A DNA stretch of 64,000 nucleotides, from the NCBI GenBank assembly GCA_027924585.1, contig BSBM01000123.1:12712001-12776000 (forward strand), read 5' to 3'. Position 1 is the first letter of the stretch. Each line of letters begins with the position of its first letter. The stretch is from Larix kaempferi. Lineage: Eukaryota; Streptophyta; Pinopsida; Pinales; Pinaceae. This document shows, one piece after another, positions 46,120 through 58,507 of the stretch. The notes under the pieces were generated by a model. That model worked only from the letters and a program-made list of their open reading frames with translations. It did not search any database and was not told where the DNA came from. The position numbers and the translations under genes are program-made.

Positions 46120-46340
46120 TTTGTTGTTGTAATGAATAGTATTTCTCAACCTCAAACTCTTGAAATATTCGGCTACATCAAGAAGACTAAAGTGACAGTG
46201 ATAATAGATAGTGTCAGTTCACACAATTTTATAGATACAAAGATAGCAAAGCAATTAAACATATTCATCTACCCTACCTTTGAATTTCAAGTCTCAATAT
46301 CAGGGAACAAGGCTACTTCATGTGACAGGAAATAGAGGAA
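46120..46340 (+). pseudogene. Gypsy-2 protease
   Basis: The frame reads TVIIDSVSSHNFIDTKIAKQ. The retropepsin motif is usually DSGSTHNFID, so the Gly is Val here. The frame ends near 46335. Confidence 0.75.
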
Positions 46341-46489
46341 ATTTCGCTCTAAAAATGGAAGTTAATAGTGGATGTTGAAAGAAACAAGGAAACAAATCCT
46401 AATTTAACATGGGAGAATGACATATTATGGTACAAATGAAGGATATATTTTCCCATATCTTCTAATTCTAAATTCAAATATTAAAAGAG

Positions 46490-47200
46490 AATCGTGATTC
46501 CCCGATGGAAGGTGATGTGGGTTTTCTCAAAACATACTATAATATATGATAATCCTTCTTTTGGAAAGGTATGAAGACTAATATTCAAAAATATGTGGTA
46601 GAATGTGATACCTATCAGTGACAAAAGTTTGAAATGGTCACTCCTTTAGGCCTTCTTCAACCCCTTCACATCCCAGTTTATAAATGGTTTGAAATATCTA
46701 TGGACCTTATCACCGGTCTTCCTACCTCAGAAGGGAAAGATAATTTATTTGTAATCGTAGATCGATTAACCAAATATGCCCACTTTATTGGAATTTCATC
46801 AAAGTCCAAATCTAGTCAAGTTATTGATAGCTATGTAAAAAATATCTTTAAGCTCCATGGGTTCCCAAAGTTATCGTCAACGATAGGGATCCCAAGTTTA
46901 CTAGAAAGTTTTAGAAGGAATTATTCCACCGAGTTGGGATTTTTTTAACCATGAGTACTTCATACCATCCCCAAACATATGGATAGACTGAAGTGGTTAA
47001 TAAATTCCTTGAAGGGAATTTAAGGAATTATTTGAATGATCGCCAAACACAATGGCTCAATTAGTTACAGCTTACAAAATGGTGGTACAATAGTACAATC
47101 ATACCTCAACAAAAATGACCCCTTTTGAAGCCTTGTATGGTTATCCACTTTTGTTAATTAAAGAATATGGTGTCAACAATTTCAAGGTTCATGATGTGAA
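46490..47200 (+). pseudogene. Gypsy-2 integrase (zinc finger to core)
   Basis: The zinc-finger half is weak (EGDVGFLKT, then VECDTYQ with the second Cys lost). The core reads WFEISMDLITGLPTSEGKDN with the first Asp, then FVIVDRLTKYAHFIGISSKS. The second Asp region is in a frameshifted stretch near 46870-46900. The Glu region follows as TSYHPQTYG*TEVVNKFLEG in a different frame near 46950-47010. It begins only about 150 bp after the protease, with no RT between. Confidence 0.75.
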
Positions 47201-47204
47201 AGAC

Positions 47205-47752
47205 TATTAGAATATTGAGAATATGCATAAGCATACAACAATACATTTACACTAACATGTAAATCAATATCAAAGATCTAGTAGTCTAACCTTCTATCCA
47301 TACAAGCCACAATAATCATGTAAGAAATAAAAGACAAGAGAACAAGAGAACAATACACTAGATATATGTGGTAAAACCCCAAATGGGCAGGAAGGTTTGG
47401 TCTTCTATATTCTTCATAAATCCCCATCTTATAATACAAGGCATATTCACATGTGCATCACTCTCCATATTCACATCATGTCACAACGATGTGTGTACAA
47501 ATGACATACACAACATGAGATGCATGATTTCACAATATATCACAAATACCCAAAAGGGTCTCCTTCACCTCTATTACATAGCTAGATGTGTGGAATATTT
47601 ACATCCCATAACACATTGTGGGATAAATAGCTTTCCACCTCTCTTATATAAATAATGGTTATAAGATATTTAATTACATGATGCATGTAGGCTAACTCTA
47701 TTTTATAATATTATAGTTATTTTATGCATTTTAATGATATTTTACCAACAAT
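47205..47752. mobile_element. Probable LTR insertion inside gypsy-2
   Basis: Integrase reading breaks after ...STISRFMM-like text near 47200 and resumes at about 47780 in the integrase C-terminus. The 550 bp between ends ttttaccaaca, which in minus reading is an LTR start TGTTGGTAAAA. It has no coding text. A target duplication was not found and limits are approximate. Confidence 0.5.
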
Positions 47753-47779
47753 GCCACACAAGTCATCATTATTTATTTT

Positions 47780-48330
47780 AACAAAGACTATCTAGCTACT
47801 TTTGATGAAGTCTTGCATATTCTAAAAAATCATCTCGAACAAGCAAGGAATTGAATCAAACAATAGGCGGATAAGCGAAGAATTAATCATGAATTTGTGG
47901 TAGGAGATTGGGAATTTGTTCGAATCCAACCTTACAAGTAGAGCTCATTCAAAAACTGCAAGAAACATAAACTTGTGCCCAAGTTTTATGGCCCTTATAA
48001 AATTTGGAAGAGAGTGGGCCCCTATGCCCTTGATATTCCAAGCAAGGGAAGGTTGCATGATGTTTTTCATGTTTTTTGTTTAAAAACAAGTTGGTTCCTA
48101 CAATTCATATATACAAACATAACTACCCCCCTTAGATGAAGAAGGGAAGTTAATATTAATTCTAAAGGTACCTTAGAAGTCCAAACTAAAGTCCTTCGTT
48201 CTAGAAATGTTAACGAATATTTTATCAAATGGAAGAATCTTCCTGAAGATGAGGATACCTAGGAGAATGGCGAATTTAGATCAAGGCACTCTTCCTTACC
48301 CATGCTTCATGGACAAAGTATTTCAGGAGG
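47780..48330 (+). pseudogene. Gypsy-2 integrase C-terminus and chromodomain-like tail
   Basis: The frame reads VVGDWEFVRIQPYK, then KLVPKFYGPYKIWKRVGPYA and LDIPSKGRLHDVFHV, the integrase C-terminus. After more text comes NVNEYFIKWKNLPEDEDT, the core of a chromodomain-like tail, which in chromoviruses directs insertion to marked chromatin. Stops interrupt it. Confidence 0.75.
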
Positions 48331-48338
48331 GGACAACT

Positions 48339-48519
48339 TGTAATAAATCTAAATCAATTATTAGTTAATGGGGTTAACGGTCGTCTTTGTTGCATTCGAA
48401 GGGTTGCAACCCTTACTCATTCTCTTATATAAATATATATATGGGGGGGGTACCCATTGTAAGAACATGGAATTATTATTAAACATTAATAAATATATTT
48501 TTTGGAAAGTTATCTTCCA
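48339..48519 (+). repeat. Gypsy-2 3' LTR (181 bp)
   Basis: Partner of 44720-44890; differs by point changes and a ggggggg run near 48441. Confidence 0.88.
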
Positions 48520-49230
48520 AGTAACATTAACATACTCTTCCTAGAATTTCTTATTCAACTTGTTTAGTTCACACATTACATCCGCAAGCATATGTAAACA
48601 AAAGTGAATTGAAAATATCACTTCCTTATCATATAATGAGTCATTCCTTTCATTTTCCCAAAATTCGATATGGGATGCATCAATCAAGCTTAAATGGCTT
48701 GTCCTCTTGACATCCATATAACTCCATGGATTTGAATAACTTGAAGAGTTTTGGGTTGCATAAGTTCTTGTAGAGCAATAAGTTGACCATTTCTTTCAGT
48801 AGAATTTTGCACCCGAGAATATATCTTTCTTGTCAATTTATTGACAAAATAAAATTCAAGCATTCTTTTGGAAGTATTTGATGCTCCCAGAGCTTCATGA
48901 TGAGTAATGCAATAAACACCTACAAAACTAGGTACTTTGTTTTTCAAAAAAGTAACAAAACCATTTTCATTGATGACACACTATATAACTGCCAGCAATC
49001 ATTTATTTGAAAGGACCCTTCCTTCCTTTAAATCATTAATTACATCATATGATGTTTTACCTCTTCTATCAAAAACATTTATGATCTTCAAAGTTATGAA
49101 ATTAGAGGCCCCGGCCCTCTTGAGCCTAAAAATGTGAAATAAAACAAAAGGTGTTTCTCTAAATTATGATCCATACTTTCATCTAGCATCTATGAAAAAA
49201 ATGACTATCTGACATTCTTGTAGTTTGTAC
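48520..49230 (-). pseudogene. hAT-C transposase-like pseudogene, N-terminal half
   Basis: On the minus strand MLDESMDHNLEKHLLFYF holds a DES motif like the first catalytic Asp region. It is followed by KNKVPSFVGVYCITHHEALG, then RVQNSTERNGQLIALQELM, IHGVIWMSRGQAI and CLHMLADVMCELNKLNKKF. This matches ZNF862/KIAA1586-type hAT proteins known in many plants. The reading stops at gypsy-2 (48519) and goes on at 44719. It is a pseudogene with many frame changes. Confidence 0.7.
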
Positions 49231-51306
49231 CTCTTCAAAATACTTAGATATAACAAAATGGAATTAATTTGCAACCTTGTGATTTGTATTTGATGTGTAG
49301 TTTTTATTCATTGGCTTGTTTGATGTTTGTAACATTGCAAACAAGCCAAGGGATTTGTATTTTGAGGGGTAAATCTTCTTGCACAATCTAATAAACTTAT
49401 TTCATGGTTGTGATGACTATTTCCTTGTTCTTATCCTCAGTGCATGCTATGTGTTATGTAATAGGTTTTGCTTTCCTTTCATTTCCACACATCCATTTTG
49501 CTTGTAAAATCTTATGGGATGCTTGAATAGGCATGAACAACTAGTGAATCACATGAACAACTATTGAATCATGTTGCATGCTAAGGAAACTAGTGTCGAT
49601 TCTCCATGGTCCAACTTTGTTATGAGTTCCACAGTATATGCATTTCATAATTGTATTTCCTTCATGTTTTGGCTCTCTTAACCACTTGTACCTAGTTTCC
49701 ATTCCTCACAAAACTCTCATTTTATTTTCTTTAGAGTGCTAGACTCTCCCCCTTGAAATTCTTCAACACATTCTTATCATATATGATTATATCTAAGTCT
49801 TCATTCAAATCAAAATTATGCTCCTCTTTGAAATATTTTTTGATATAATACCTATAAACCTCTTTGAGACATTTTTTGATATAATACCTATAAAATAAAA
49901 GTCAAACGTAGTTAGCTATTGGATAATCTTTTTTAATCCATATTATATTTTATTCCTAGCCAAAATGCCATAAATTGACAAAGTTGTTTACAACAACCTT
50001 AAGAGAAATCAAACACATAATTAAAATGTTAGTAATGGCATAAAGAATAAATGATTAAGAGAAAGATGTGTAACACTCCTTCCATGAAAGAGATATGAGG
50101 GGATTGAAGACACACTAAGCTTTTACAAAAGCGTATGCATTCTCCATGGCTTTCTTGAAAAGGTGAAATTCAACATATAATTGACACCGCCTAAAGATAT
50201 CATTTGGTAGTTGTCATTTTAGTGATCGACCAACTCATCTTTCTAATAACTTAAGGTTTAAGGTCATTTCTCAGCTTTTTCTTTTTAAAAGACTTCTCTA
50301 AAATGTAATTTACCTAAAATATATTTAATATAAAATGATATTGATATTCGAACAAGACTCTTTGAAATTTTATAAGTGGATTAATATTCTAAAGTAGAAA
50401 AAAAGCAATGCAAAATCATACAAAGAACTAACTTATATGTTATATATTTTTATTAAAAAAAATAAACTACTCAATTCAATTATTTATTTCAACATTTTTT
50501 ATTATTATCATTTTATCAAAAATGGGTTATTTAAAATCTTAGGCATATCCACACATGATGCACCTATTTAATGAAAAAAAACCAACCTAATTTTTGGAAG
50601 GACGATCACCCAACTTGCATGTGTATTTTGTTAAGATCACCTAACTTTCATGTGCATTTTGTTTGCTCTTCACTCGAATTAGAAGTCAAGAGCAATGCAT
50701 ACCATCTTTTGGAAAGAATCTAGATCATAGAGATTATTATTTCAAGCTGACGTTGTCTTAGTTTCATTGTGTTTTGACTCCTGTTTCCATTGCAATTTTT
50801 TGTGGATTTATTGAAAAAAATCATCTTCCCTCATATTTCAAATTTTTTTCTATTTTTTTAACCCCTTTTGTGTATATTTAGGAAAGTTAGGCACTCACAA
50901 AAATAAACCATCAAAAATACTAATGCCCCACATGAGCATCTCTCTTTTCTTGCTTTCAAAACATCAAGCTGAGGCTCTAGATGAAATCCTTGGTGTAATT
51001 GAATTTTGAACAAGTCATTTAACCACATATTGTTGACAATGTTGCTTTAGGATATTAGTGGATGTAGAACAATGATTAAGAAAAAAATGAATCTTTTGGT
51101 AAAATCTTAAAGGGATTGATGCCAAAATTTGCTCTTATCATGTATTTGCAACAAATAGAATATAACCAAAGATCGAATGGGAATCATGTTTAACAAGGCA
51201 ATAGCTGCAATCACTTTTGTGACAATGCAATTGCTTGCATAATACAAATATGCAATGGTGGTGGAAGAGCATTAGGTACCTTTTTTCGGCATGTGATGCA
51301 ATCCAA
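49231..51306. other. AT-rich DNA without recognised genes
   Basis: No coding motif was found. A 36 bp two-copy tandem repeat (ctctttgaaatattttttg) starts at 49824 and 49860. Confidence 0.5.
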
Positions 51307-52999
51307 CATTAGAATTCAAACAACTGAGAGGGGAGGGGTGAATCAATTATTTATAAGCTTAAACTATTTATTCATTTTTAACTTTTTGTTTAATTACTGA
51401 ATAACAGTCGACTTGTTGCTGAGAGCTTAATGAACAAATATTCAAAAACAATCATTCACATAATAAACACTAAGACATATTTTATGAGGAAACCCATGAA
51501 GGGAGAAAACCTCTTCTTCTTAGGATGTCAAGCAAGCTTCAACTTTTGTACATCACTGATATTGAGCACCGACTCAAATGAGGCTACAACCTTTGTTTTA
51601 CAAGCTACAACTTGTAGAGAGCACCAACTCTCTTGTTTCTCTAGTACCCACTAGATGGAAGCAACAACTCCCTCTGTTTTCCGGCACTAACTGGATAGAA
51701 GCACCCACTTCTTCATGTACAAGAACCGACTTGTACACATAAGACCTTAGTCTTCCCTAGCACCACCTGACCACCCTATTTTTTAGCTTCAATAAAACAT
51801 TTCTTACCAACTTGGTCTCTGTTCTGTTGGCATCCTCAGCTCCTTTTTTTGTCTCCATTCATCTTCAGGTCTGCATCCTTCTCTTCATCTCGTCCATTTC
51901 TTTGTCTTCCCCTGAAATACTCAGACCCTTCTGTCAATGATGTATAATTTCATTCTCACAAAAATTGGCAACTCTCAATATTATCTCTACATTTTCTCTT
52001 TGTTCTCCATGCAACCTTCTCTCATTTTAGATATCACTATGTCATCCTCTCTACCATATTCAACAACACTAGCAACATACATTCAATCCAAATATATAGT
52101 TGATTAATATTTCACCATAGTCTCTTCGAATTACAGTCTAGTGGTTTGATAACTGACTAAACTGCTTGATTGTTTCAGCAACTAAATCGTGACTGGAAAC
52201 TGAATCGGCTTGTAACAGAACCAACCGAGATTTGAAATGACAAAAAACAAAACGTTCAACTGCTTTGACACTCTTCTTTGTTCACTTGTGTTATCTTCCT
52301 GAGTATTTAAGTCGACTTTCGTTCGTCCTTTTCTCCTTGTCGAATTCGTCGAGTCTCTCATTTGACCATCCTTACATTCGACCATCCTCGCACTTCACCT
52401 ATATTGTTTACCTTGTCGACCTTCTTAGTTAGTTGTCGGTTCCCTGTGCCTTATTTCGACCAATATACTAACTCGAACTCGACCAGTCTCTGTCTCGACT
52501 TTTACCAATTGGTTCATTCACTGCGACTAAGATTCTAAACCAACCTCGACTCTTTGACTTTCAACCAAAAATTCCAGTACTACCATGAATTAGTAATCTT
52601 TTGACCACCTAATTCTGCCTTTGACTTTGTTTTAATCATTTTAATTCAACTCGAGATTGACCAGACCATGTCTCGGTCATCTTCGACTAGAGCTCCTTTG
52701 ATCATCTCGTTTTCATTTTTCCTTCAACTAGTTCTGTCTTCGACCAACTCGTCCAATTTGACTGATTCGACCTCAACTAAGCCGACTTTCCAATTCGACA
52801 GTATACAGACTCCAACCCGACTGTCTCTACCTTAGACTAGTTTTGTTTTCGACCAGCTGACTGACTCTGCCTTCGACTAGTTCTTTCTTCGACCAACTCA
52901 CTATACATCTTCAACCAACTCATATATGAATTGCCTTCAATGACAATACTCCAACAAAAATTCAACGAACCAATCTCAATAACTTAACTTCTATCAACA
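51307..52999 (-). repeat. Copia-3 3' LTR
   Basis: It matches 58508-60183 block by block, including gtcgacttgttgctgagagc and the gtgccttatttcgaccaa block. It carries small extra duplications near 52360-52415. The first bases (TGTTGAAAG in the partner) are eroded to cattag. Confidence 0.88.
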
Positions 53000-53014
53000 A
53001 TCTCCCCCTTTGGC
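53000..53014 (-). promoter_or_regulatory. Copia-3 polypurine tract
   Basis: The minus strand reads GCCAAAGGGGGAGAT immediately before the 3' LTR; it primes plus-strand synthesis. Confidence 0.8.
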
Positions 53015-53611
53015 ATTGATGGCAATACTTCATTGTCTCATCAATCGTACTAGACTGCACCATGCTGCTCTTAAGCCAACTATTGTATTTAAGCATTATC
53101 ATGTTCACTTGACCATACCAATCATGCTTGAGTGGACTGCACAAATTCTCTCCCTCGTTGACATCAATGGAAAAGGGTACCCATCTGAATGAATATATAA
53201 ACATTGATCCCCCTATTAAGATAACCATCAAACCTATATAACATGCTTCTATCTGATAACCGCCTACTCTCCCTATCAGTTAGTTGTCCTAAAGCAAAAA
53301 AATAACATGTTTAGGTATTCAACTAACACACTCCCCTTGACAGATTAGACAATTTTATTGTGAAGAAAATATTACACTCAACTTCTGGCGTAAATACTCA
53401 AACTGTGTTTTTGTTAGAGGTTTAGTAAATATGTCAGCAATTTATTTTTTCGCTGGAATATAATTCAAATGAACAATTTTGCTAGTTACCTACTCCATTA
53501 AAAAATGATACTTGATTGGTATATGTTTGGTCTTGGAATGAAAAACTTGATTCTTTGAGACACTGATTGCACTAGTATTATCATAATGGATTGGAATGGG
53601 TTCATCATATT

Positions 53612-53930
53612 TTACCTCCAAATCATCCATAACACTTGAGTACAAGAAGTGGCAGCTGCAATATATTCTACTTCGGTGGTAGATAAGGAAATAGAGCCTT
53701 GTTTCTTACTCAACCAAGCAACTAAAGAATCTCCCAAAAAGAACGCACCTCCACTTGTGCTCTTTCTTTCATCCAAGCAATTAGCCGAGTTGGCATCTGT
53801 ATAAACTGTTAATTGAAAATTCTGATTTCTCTGATACCAAAGAGCATAATTCATTGTCCCTTTCATATATTTAAATATACGTTTAAAATCTATCAAATGA
53901 TTTTGTTTTACCGACAGCTTGCATTATGTC
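53612..53930 (-). pseudogene. Copia-3 RNase H
   Basis: The frame reads KRIFKYMKGTMNYALWYQR, then LTVYTDANSANCLDERKST with the first Asp, SGGAFFLGDSLVAWLSKKQ and SISLSTTEVEYIAAA with the conserved Glu. This is the copia RNase H. The frame ends in a stop near 53612. Confidence 0.88.
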
Positions 53931-54853
53931 TGGACGGGAGGCTATGATGTACAATAAGCTGCCTATCATCGACCGATATGAGCTTTGATCAACTTCTGGT
54001 GATATATAATCCTTGCTTAGCTTGCATCCAACAACCATAGGTGTACTGACAGACCTTTAAAATCTTCCATCTGAAACTTTTTCAACATTTCTCTTAAATA
54101 TTTCTATTGAGAAAGAAATATACCTTCAGTGTTTTGAATAACTTGCAGACCAAGAAAAAATGGCAGTTCCCCTATCATCGACATTTCAAATTCTGATTTT
54201 ATTGCAATAGAAAACCATTGAACTGATGAAGCATTATTACTCCCGAATATGATATCATCGACATACACCAACACAATTAATAAATCATCACCGTTAAATT
54301 TTATATACAAGTTACTGTTCACTGTTCCTTTCTTGAACCGTTTCTCTTGAAGATATGTATCCAGTGGATAGTACCAATCACGTGGAGCTTGTTTCAACCC
54401 ATATAATGCTTTCTTCAGTTTGCAGACATAATCAGGATTAACTGACAGTTGAAATCCTTCAGGTTGTTCAATATAAACTTCATCTTCTAATTCTCCATTA
54501 AGAAAAGTTGACTTAACATCCATCCAATAGACTTTGAAGTTCTTGTGACAAGCATATGCAAGAAACATCCTGATAGCTTCCAACCTTGCCACAGGTGCAA
54601 AAGTTTCATCAAATTTGAGTCCCTCCTTGTGCATATCCTTTGCAGAACAATCGCGCCTTATTTCTCACAATCTGTCCTTGTTCTTGAATACCCATTTGGA
54701 TCCTATAACATTCTTATCTAAAGGTCTAGGAACAAGTTCCCAGGTGTTATTATTTTCAATCTGATCAAGTTCTTCATTCATAGCTTTTAGCCAATCTTCA
54801 TCCTCACTGTCCTCAGTAAAACTCTTGGGTTCAATCATAGAAATGAAGGCCAT
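53931..54853 (-). pseudogene. Copia-3 reverse transcriptase
   Basis: Landmarks in order are [70 protein letters not shown] with the first Asp, and [34 protein letters not shown] follows, with YVDD intact. A frame change near 54640-54665 and a stop near 54104 separate the parts. Residue order matches copia RT. Confidence 0.9.
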
Positions 54854-55099
54854 CTAAGATTTCTCTAAAGCTTTGATCAGCTTTCTTCTCGTTTGTACTC
54901 CTTGATCCTTATCTCCGATTTGACTTTCAAGGTGATTCTTCAAGGGGGTTTTTGTTCTGAATTCTATTTTGGATATGCTTGCTTGCTTGAATCCTCTTCA
55001 TTTGTTGTTGATTCTTCATCTACATTCAATTTTCTAAATTATTGTTCCTCAATTTCAGTCGTGTTCTCATCATATAACTCGACACTTCTTATTTGTCGG

Positions 55100-56142
55100 T
55101 CTTTCAACGGAAGTTCTTCATCAACCCAAACATCAATGCAATCCATCAATTTATGCATTCTTTTATTAAATCATATGTATCCTGTATTGTTTGTAGCATA
55201 TCCAAAAAATATTCCTTCATGAGCTCTATCTTCAAATTTTCCCAAATGTTCATAGGTATTCTCGATATAACATTTACTTCCAAATACCTTGAAATGCTTG
55301 ATCGAAGCTGGTCGATCATACCAAAGTTCATACGGGGTTTATCATTGCTCAGCCTTAATTAAATGAGCTTTGTTAAGAATACGAATTGTTGTGTGAATAT
55401 CCTCCACCCAGAAAGTATGTGAAATACTCCCTTCATTCATCATCGACCTGGCCATTTGTTGAACTGATATGTTATGTCACTCAGCAACTCCATTTGATGT
55501 GGGGTAAATGGAATAGTATATTCTCTTTTAATTCCATGTTGATCACAGAATTCTTTAAAATCTCCTGAGGAAAACTCTCCTCCTCTATCAGACCGTATCG
55601 CCTTCACTCGCCTACCTGTTTGATTTTCAGTTAAAGCCTTGAACACTTCGAATTTTTTAAATGCCTCAGACTTTTCTTTTAGAAAGGCTACCCATGTAAG
55701 CCTGGAATAATCATCAATAACCAACATAAAGTATTATTCACCTCTGGTTCCTTCCTTTCTAGATGGTCCACACAAATCCATATGAACTAATTGAAGAGGT
55801 TTGTCTGTCGTTGTGAAGCTCTTTGCTTTAAAGTGAGTACGGGTCAATTTTCCCATTTGACAAGGTTTGCAGACAGAGTTATATGGCTTAGATATTCTTG
55901 GAAGGTCTTTTACTGAGTTTGATAATATGGTCAAAATTTAAGTGACCAAGCCTTTTGTGCCATAACCTATTCTCATCATATTTGCTCAAATGACATTCCT
56001 CCTTATCTTCTTCCAGCACATATACATTGTTATCTGTTCTTATCCCCTTTGAAATCGTCTTTCCTGTGTTCACTGACTTTATTTTGCAATCCTTGGTAGT
56101 GAACGTGACTTTGACATCTTTTGTCACACACTTGACTGACAC
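55100..56142 (-). pseudogene. Copia-3 integrase
   Basis: The zinc-finger part reads LWHKRLGHLNFDHI, then CKPCQMGKLTRTHF. The core reads PLQLVHMDLCGP with the first Asp, MLVIDDYSRLTWVAFL and AIRSDRGGEFSSGDF with the second Asp. The Glu motif region (IPFTPHQM...) is frame-shifted. The C-terminal linker reads IPMNIWENLKIELMKE near 55250. Stops between 55727 and 55734 and elsewhere break it. Confidence 0.85.
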
Positions 56143-56149
56143 TCAGAAG

Positions 56150-56440
56150 ATTGTGTTTCGGTCCATCGACAAACAATACATCTTGAGCCTTGGCTCTACC
56201 ATTACTTAAACTCACCAATCCTTTTTCTCTGATTCTTCCTGGAGCATCATTTCCAAATGCCACATTTCATGTTTTATTTTCACTTAGTGACAGAAATTTA
56301 CTTTTGTCACCACTCATATGTTTGGAACATCCACTGTCGATATACCGATGATCCTTTTGTTTCTGAGCAGAGAGCACCAACCCACATTTGTTATTTTCTT
56401 TCTTTTTCCACACTTTGACATCTTCAACTGTGCGATTCAT
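56150..56440 (-). pseudogene. Copia-3 protease
   Basis: The active-site motif reads RYIDSGCSKHMSGDKSKFL, the copia protease form with DSGCS. It is followed by IREKGLVSLSNGRAKAQDVL and LSVSQVCDK, leading to integrase. Frame changes occur at about 56263. Confidence 0.85.
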
Positions 56441-58454
56441 TCTTGGTTCTGGTTTATAATCCTTCAGACGAAAGTCTAATGCTTTATGTCCAAAATTATG
56501 ACAAATATAACATGTTGGCTCCCTGTTCAATAGATCAAACAGATTGGCATGTTTATCATGAATTCTCCTTTCAGTTGTTGAATGCTTTATATGTTGTCGA
56601 CGTTCATTTGTCGATTGTTCTGTTCTTTGTTGTGATAGTCGGTTGTTCTTTTGTGTTCTTAGATGCGTGTTTTTAAGATTAAATGCACAATTGACAGCTT
56701 TATGACCAAAATTAGAACAACAAAAACACTATCCATAGAAAAAAAATTGGTACCTGAATATTGGTTGTCTTCTCGTAAATGGTCGACTCATCCTTTGTTG
56801 ACTTTGTTCTTGAGCAGAGATCGATTGATATCTTTGATCTTCATTTTTAATTTTGGTGTTCGATCTTTCTTCACTTTTTCTTGGTTGTCTAGTATGATCA
56901 ACTTTTTCTGCATATTTATTGTTATCACATCTCATCGACTCGACATTATTGTTATTTATGTCAACTTTGATTAAATTTTTCGACTCTTTGTATTCTGGCT
57001 GCCTGTTGTTTTCGGATTTCATCAACTTGGTCGATTCTTTTTTTCCGACCTACTTCTACTTGAACTTCCTTCATAACCCAGACCAGCCTTTATAAGAGGA
57101 GATCTTTGATTGTTCATAATGGTGCTCAGTCCTTCTGATGCTTTAATGCTTGACATATTTTGATGTTATAGTGCTTGAAATTTTTCTAATTATTTTCTTA
57201 CCATAACAACTTCTTCTTCTAGATTTTCACGTCTTGTTTTCTTTTCATCCAACTGATGTTTGAGAATGTATTATGTTCTCTTTGCTTCTTATAACTCAAC
57301 CTTTAAAAGAGCAAGACCTTCATTAGGTTCATTACAATTCTTCTCATATTTAATCAGCAATTGCTTTTGTTTCCTTTCCTTATGTCTGAGTCTATCAATT
57401 TCTTCCATAGCATTGACTAGTTCTCCTTCTAGATCAACTTCAGCCTCTTCATCACTCAGTTCACTTCCTGTATATTCATTATCTAAATCCTCTAGATCCA
57501 TGAGCATGAAATCATTCGACTTATCTTCATTAGTTGACTCACTGTCTATATCATCCGATGAATTATCATCATCATTTACACATATGCTTTTCTTTTTAGA
57601 TGTCTTCCCTTTATTAAAATTCTTGTGACTGAAATTTTCTTCATCATCAGATACTTGGTCTTTCATTTTTTGTGGACACTTGGATGCAAAATGACCTATC
57701 TTACCACAATTGAAACATTTGATGAGTAGCTTACCTTTATATTTTCATGTTCCTTTCTTCAGTTTTCTTACAAATTTTGTTTTATCTCATCTACATCATA
57801 ATCAATGCCTTTATCTACCTTAAAAGATGCTTCTCTTGTAGTGGGTTTGTCTTTACTGATTCTCATTTCATAAGCAGTTAGAGTTCCTAGAAGTTGGTCC
57901 ATGGTAAAGTGTTTGAGATCATCTAACTCTTCTATAGCTAATACTTTAAAGTTAAATCTGGAAGGAAGTGATCTTAGTATTTTCTAAACCAAAACGGTAT
58001 CATCTATCTCTTCACCAAGACCTTTCATGATATTGACAAGTTCTTCAACTCTTAAGAAATACTTTCTTACAATTTCATCATCATTCATTTTTAACTGTTC
58101 AAATTGCAGTCTGTGAGTTTGAAGTTTAGCATCTTTTACCTTCTCATTACCTTTGTAACTGTTTATCAGCTTGTCCCACATATCTTTGGCAGATGTGCAA
58201 TGCATGACCTTCACAAATTCAGCTTCTACAAGACCGTTAAGAATAGCATTCATTGTCTTTGCATTAAAATTGAACTCCAACTTGTCATCTTTGGTGGCTA
58301 ATACAATAGGCTTCACATATCCAGTTTCAACAACATCCCAAACATCAGCACCTAAGGACATTAGATAAGTTCTCATTCTTATTTTCCAGAAAGCAAAATT
58401 TGTGCCATCAAATAGAGGAGCTTTATTAGTCGAACCTCCTTCTTGAATCGCCAT
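56441..58454 (-). pseudogene. Copia-3 gag
   Basis: The gag starts at ATG 58454 (MAIQEGGSTN). It reads APLFDGTNFAFWKIRMRTYL, then DMWDKLINSYKGNEKVKDAK and MNDDEIVRKYFLRVEELVNI. A stop at 57984 is followed by further gag text. One intact CCHC knuckle is CFNCGKIGHFASKC near 57665-57715. Next comes an acidic, Ser/Asp-rich segment with a Glu/Lys coiled coil (57289-57666). A second knuckle near 56490-56520 reads CYICHNFGHKALDF, with the last Cys lost. Confidence 0.85.
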
Positions 58455-58486
58455 GTTTAAGCTTTACGGAGCTACCTTTGAATAAA

Positions 58487-58505
58487 GGAACCTGCTCTGA
58501 TACCA
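58487..58505 (-). promoter_or_regulatory. Copia-3 primer-binding site
   Basis: The minus strand reads TGGTATCAGAGCAGGTTCC two bases after the 5' LTR end; a perfect core for initiator-Met tRNA. Confidence 0.9.
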
Positions 58506-58507
58506 AT

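Larger units (their letters stand above)
44720..48519 (+). mobile_element. Compact Ty3/gypsy element lacking RT (gypsy-2)
   Basis: The two LTRs (44720-44890 and 48339-48519) are direct repeats starting TGTAATAAATCTAAATC and ending TATCTTCCA. They share the 5'-side cattcgaagggttgcaaccc block. Flanking 5-mers AATAA and AGTAA are close to a target duplication. A primer-binding site follows the 5' LTR, and aggaggggacaact is the polypurine tract before the 3' LTR. Gag, protease, integrase and a chromodomain-like tail read on the plus strand, but reverse transcriptase and RNase H are missing. Short LTRs and the tail suggest the chromovirus side. It is inserted in hAT-C and itself holds an LTR-like insert at about 47205-47752. 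Confidence 0.88.

Noticed and set aside
53010-53192. Short frames beside the copia-3 polypurine tract
   Set aside because: They are shadows in the non-coding 3' region of copia-3.
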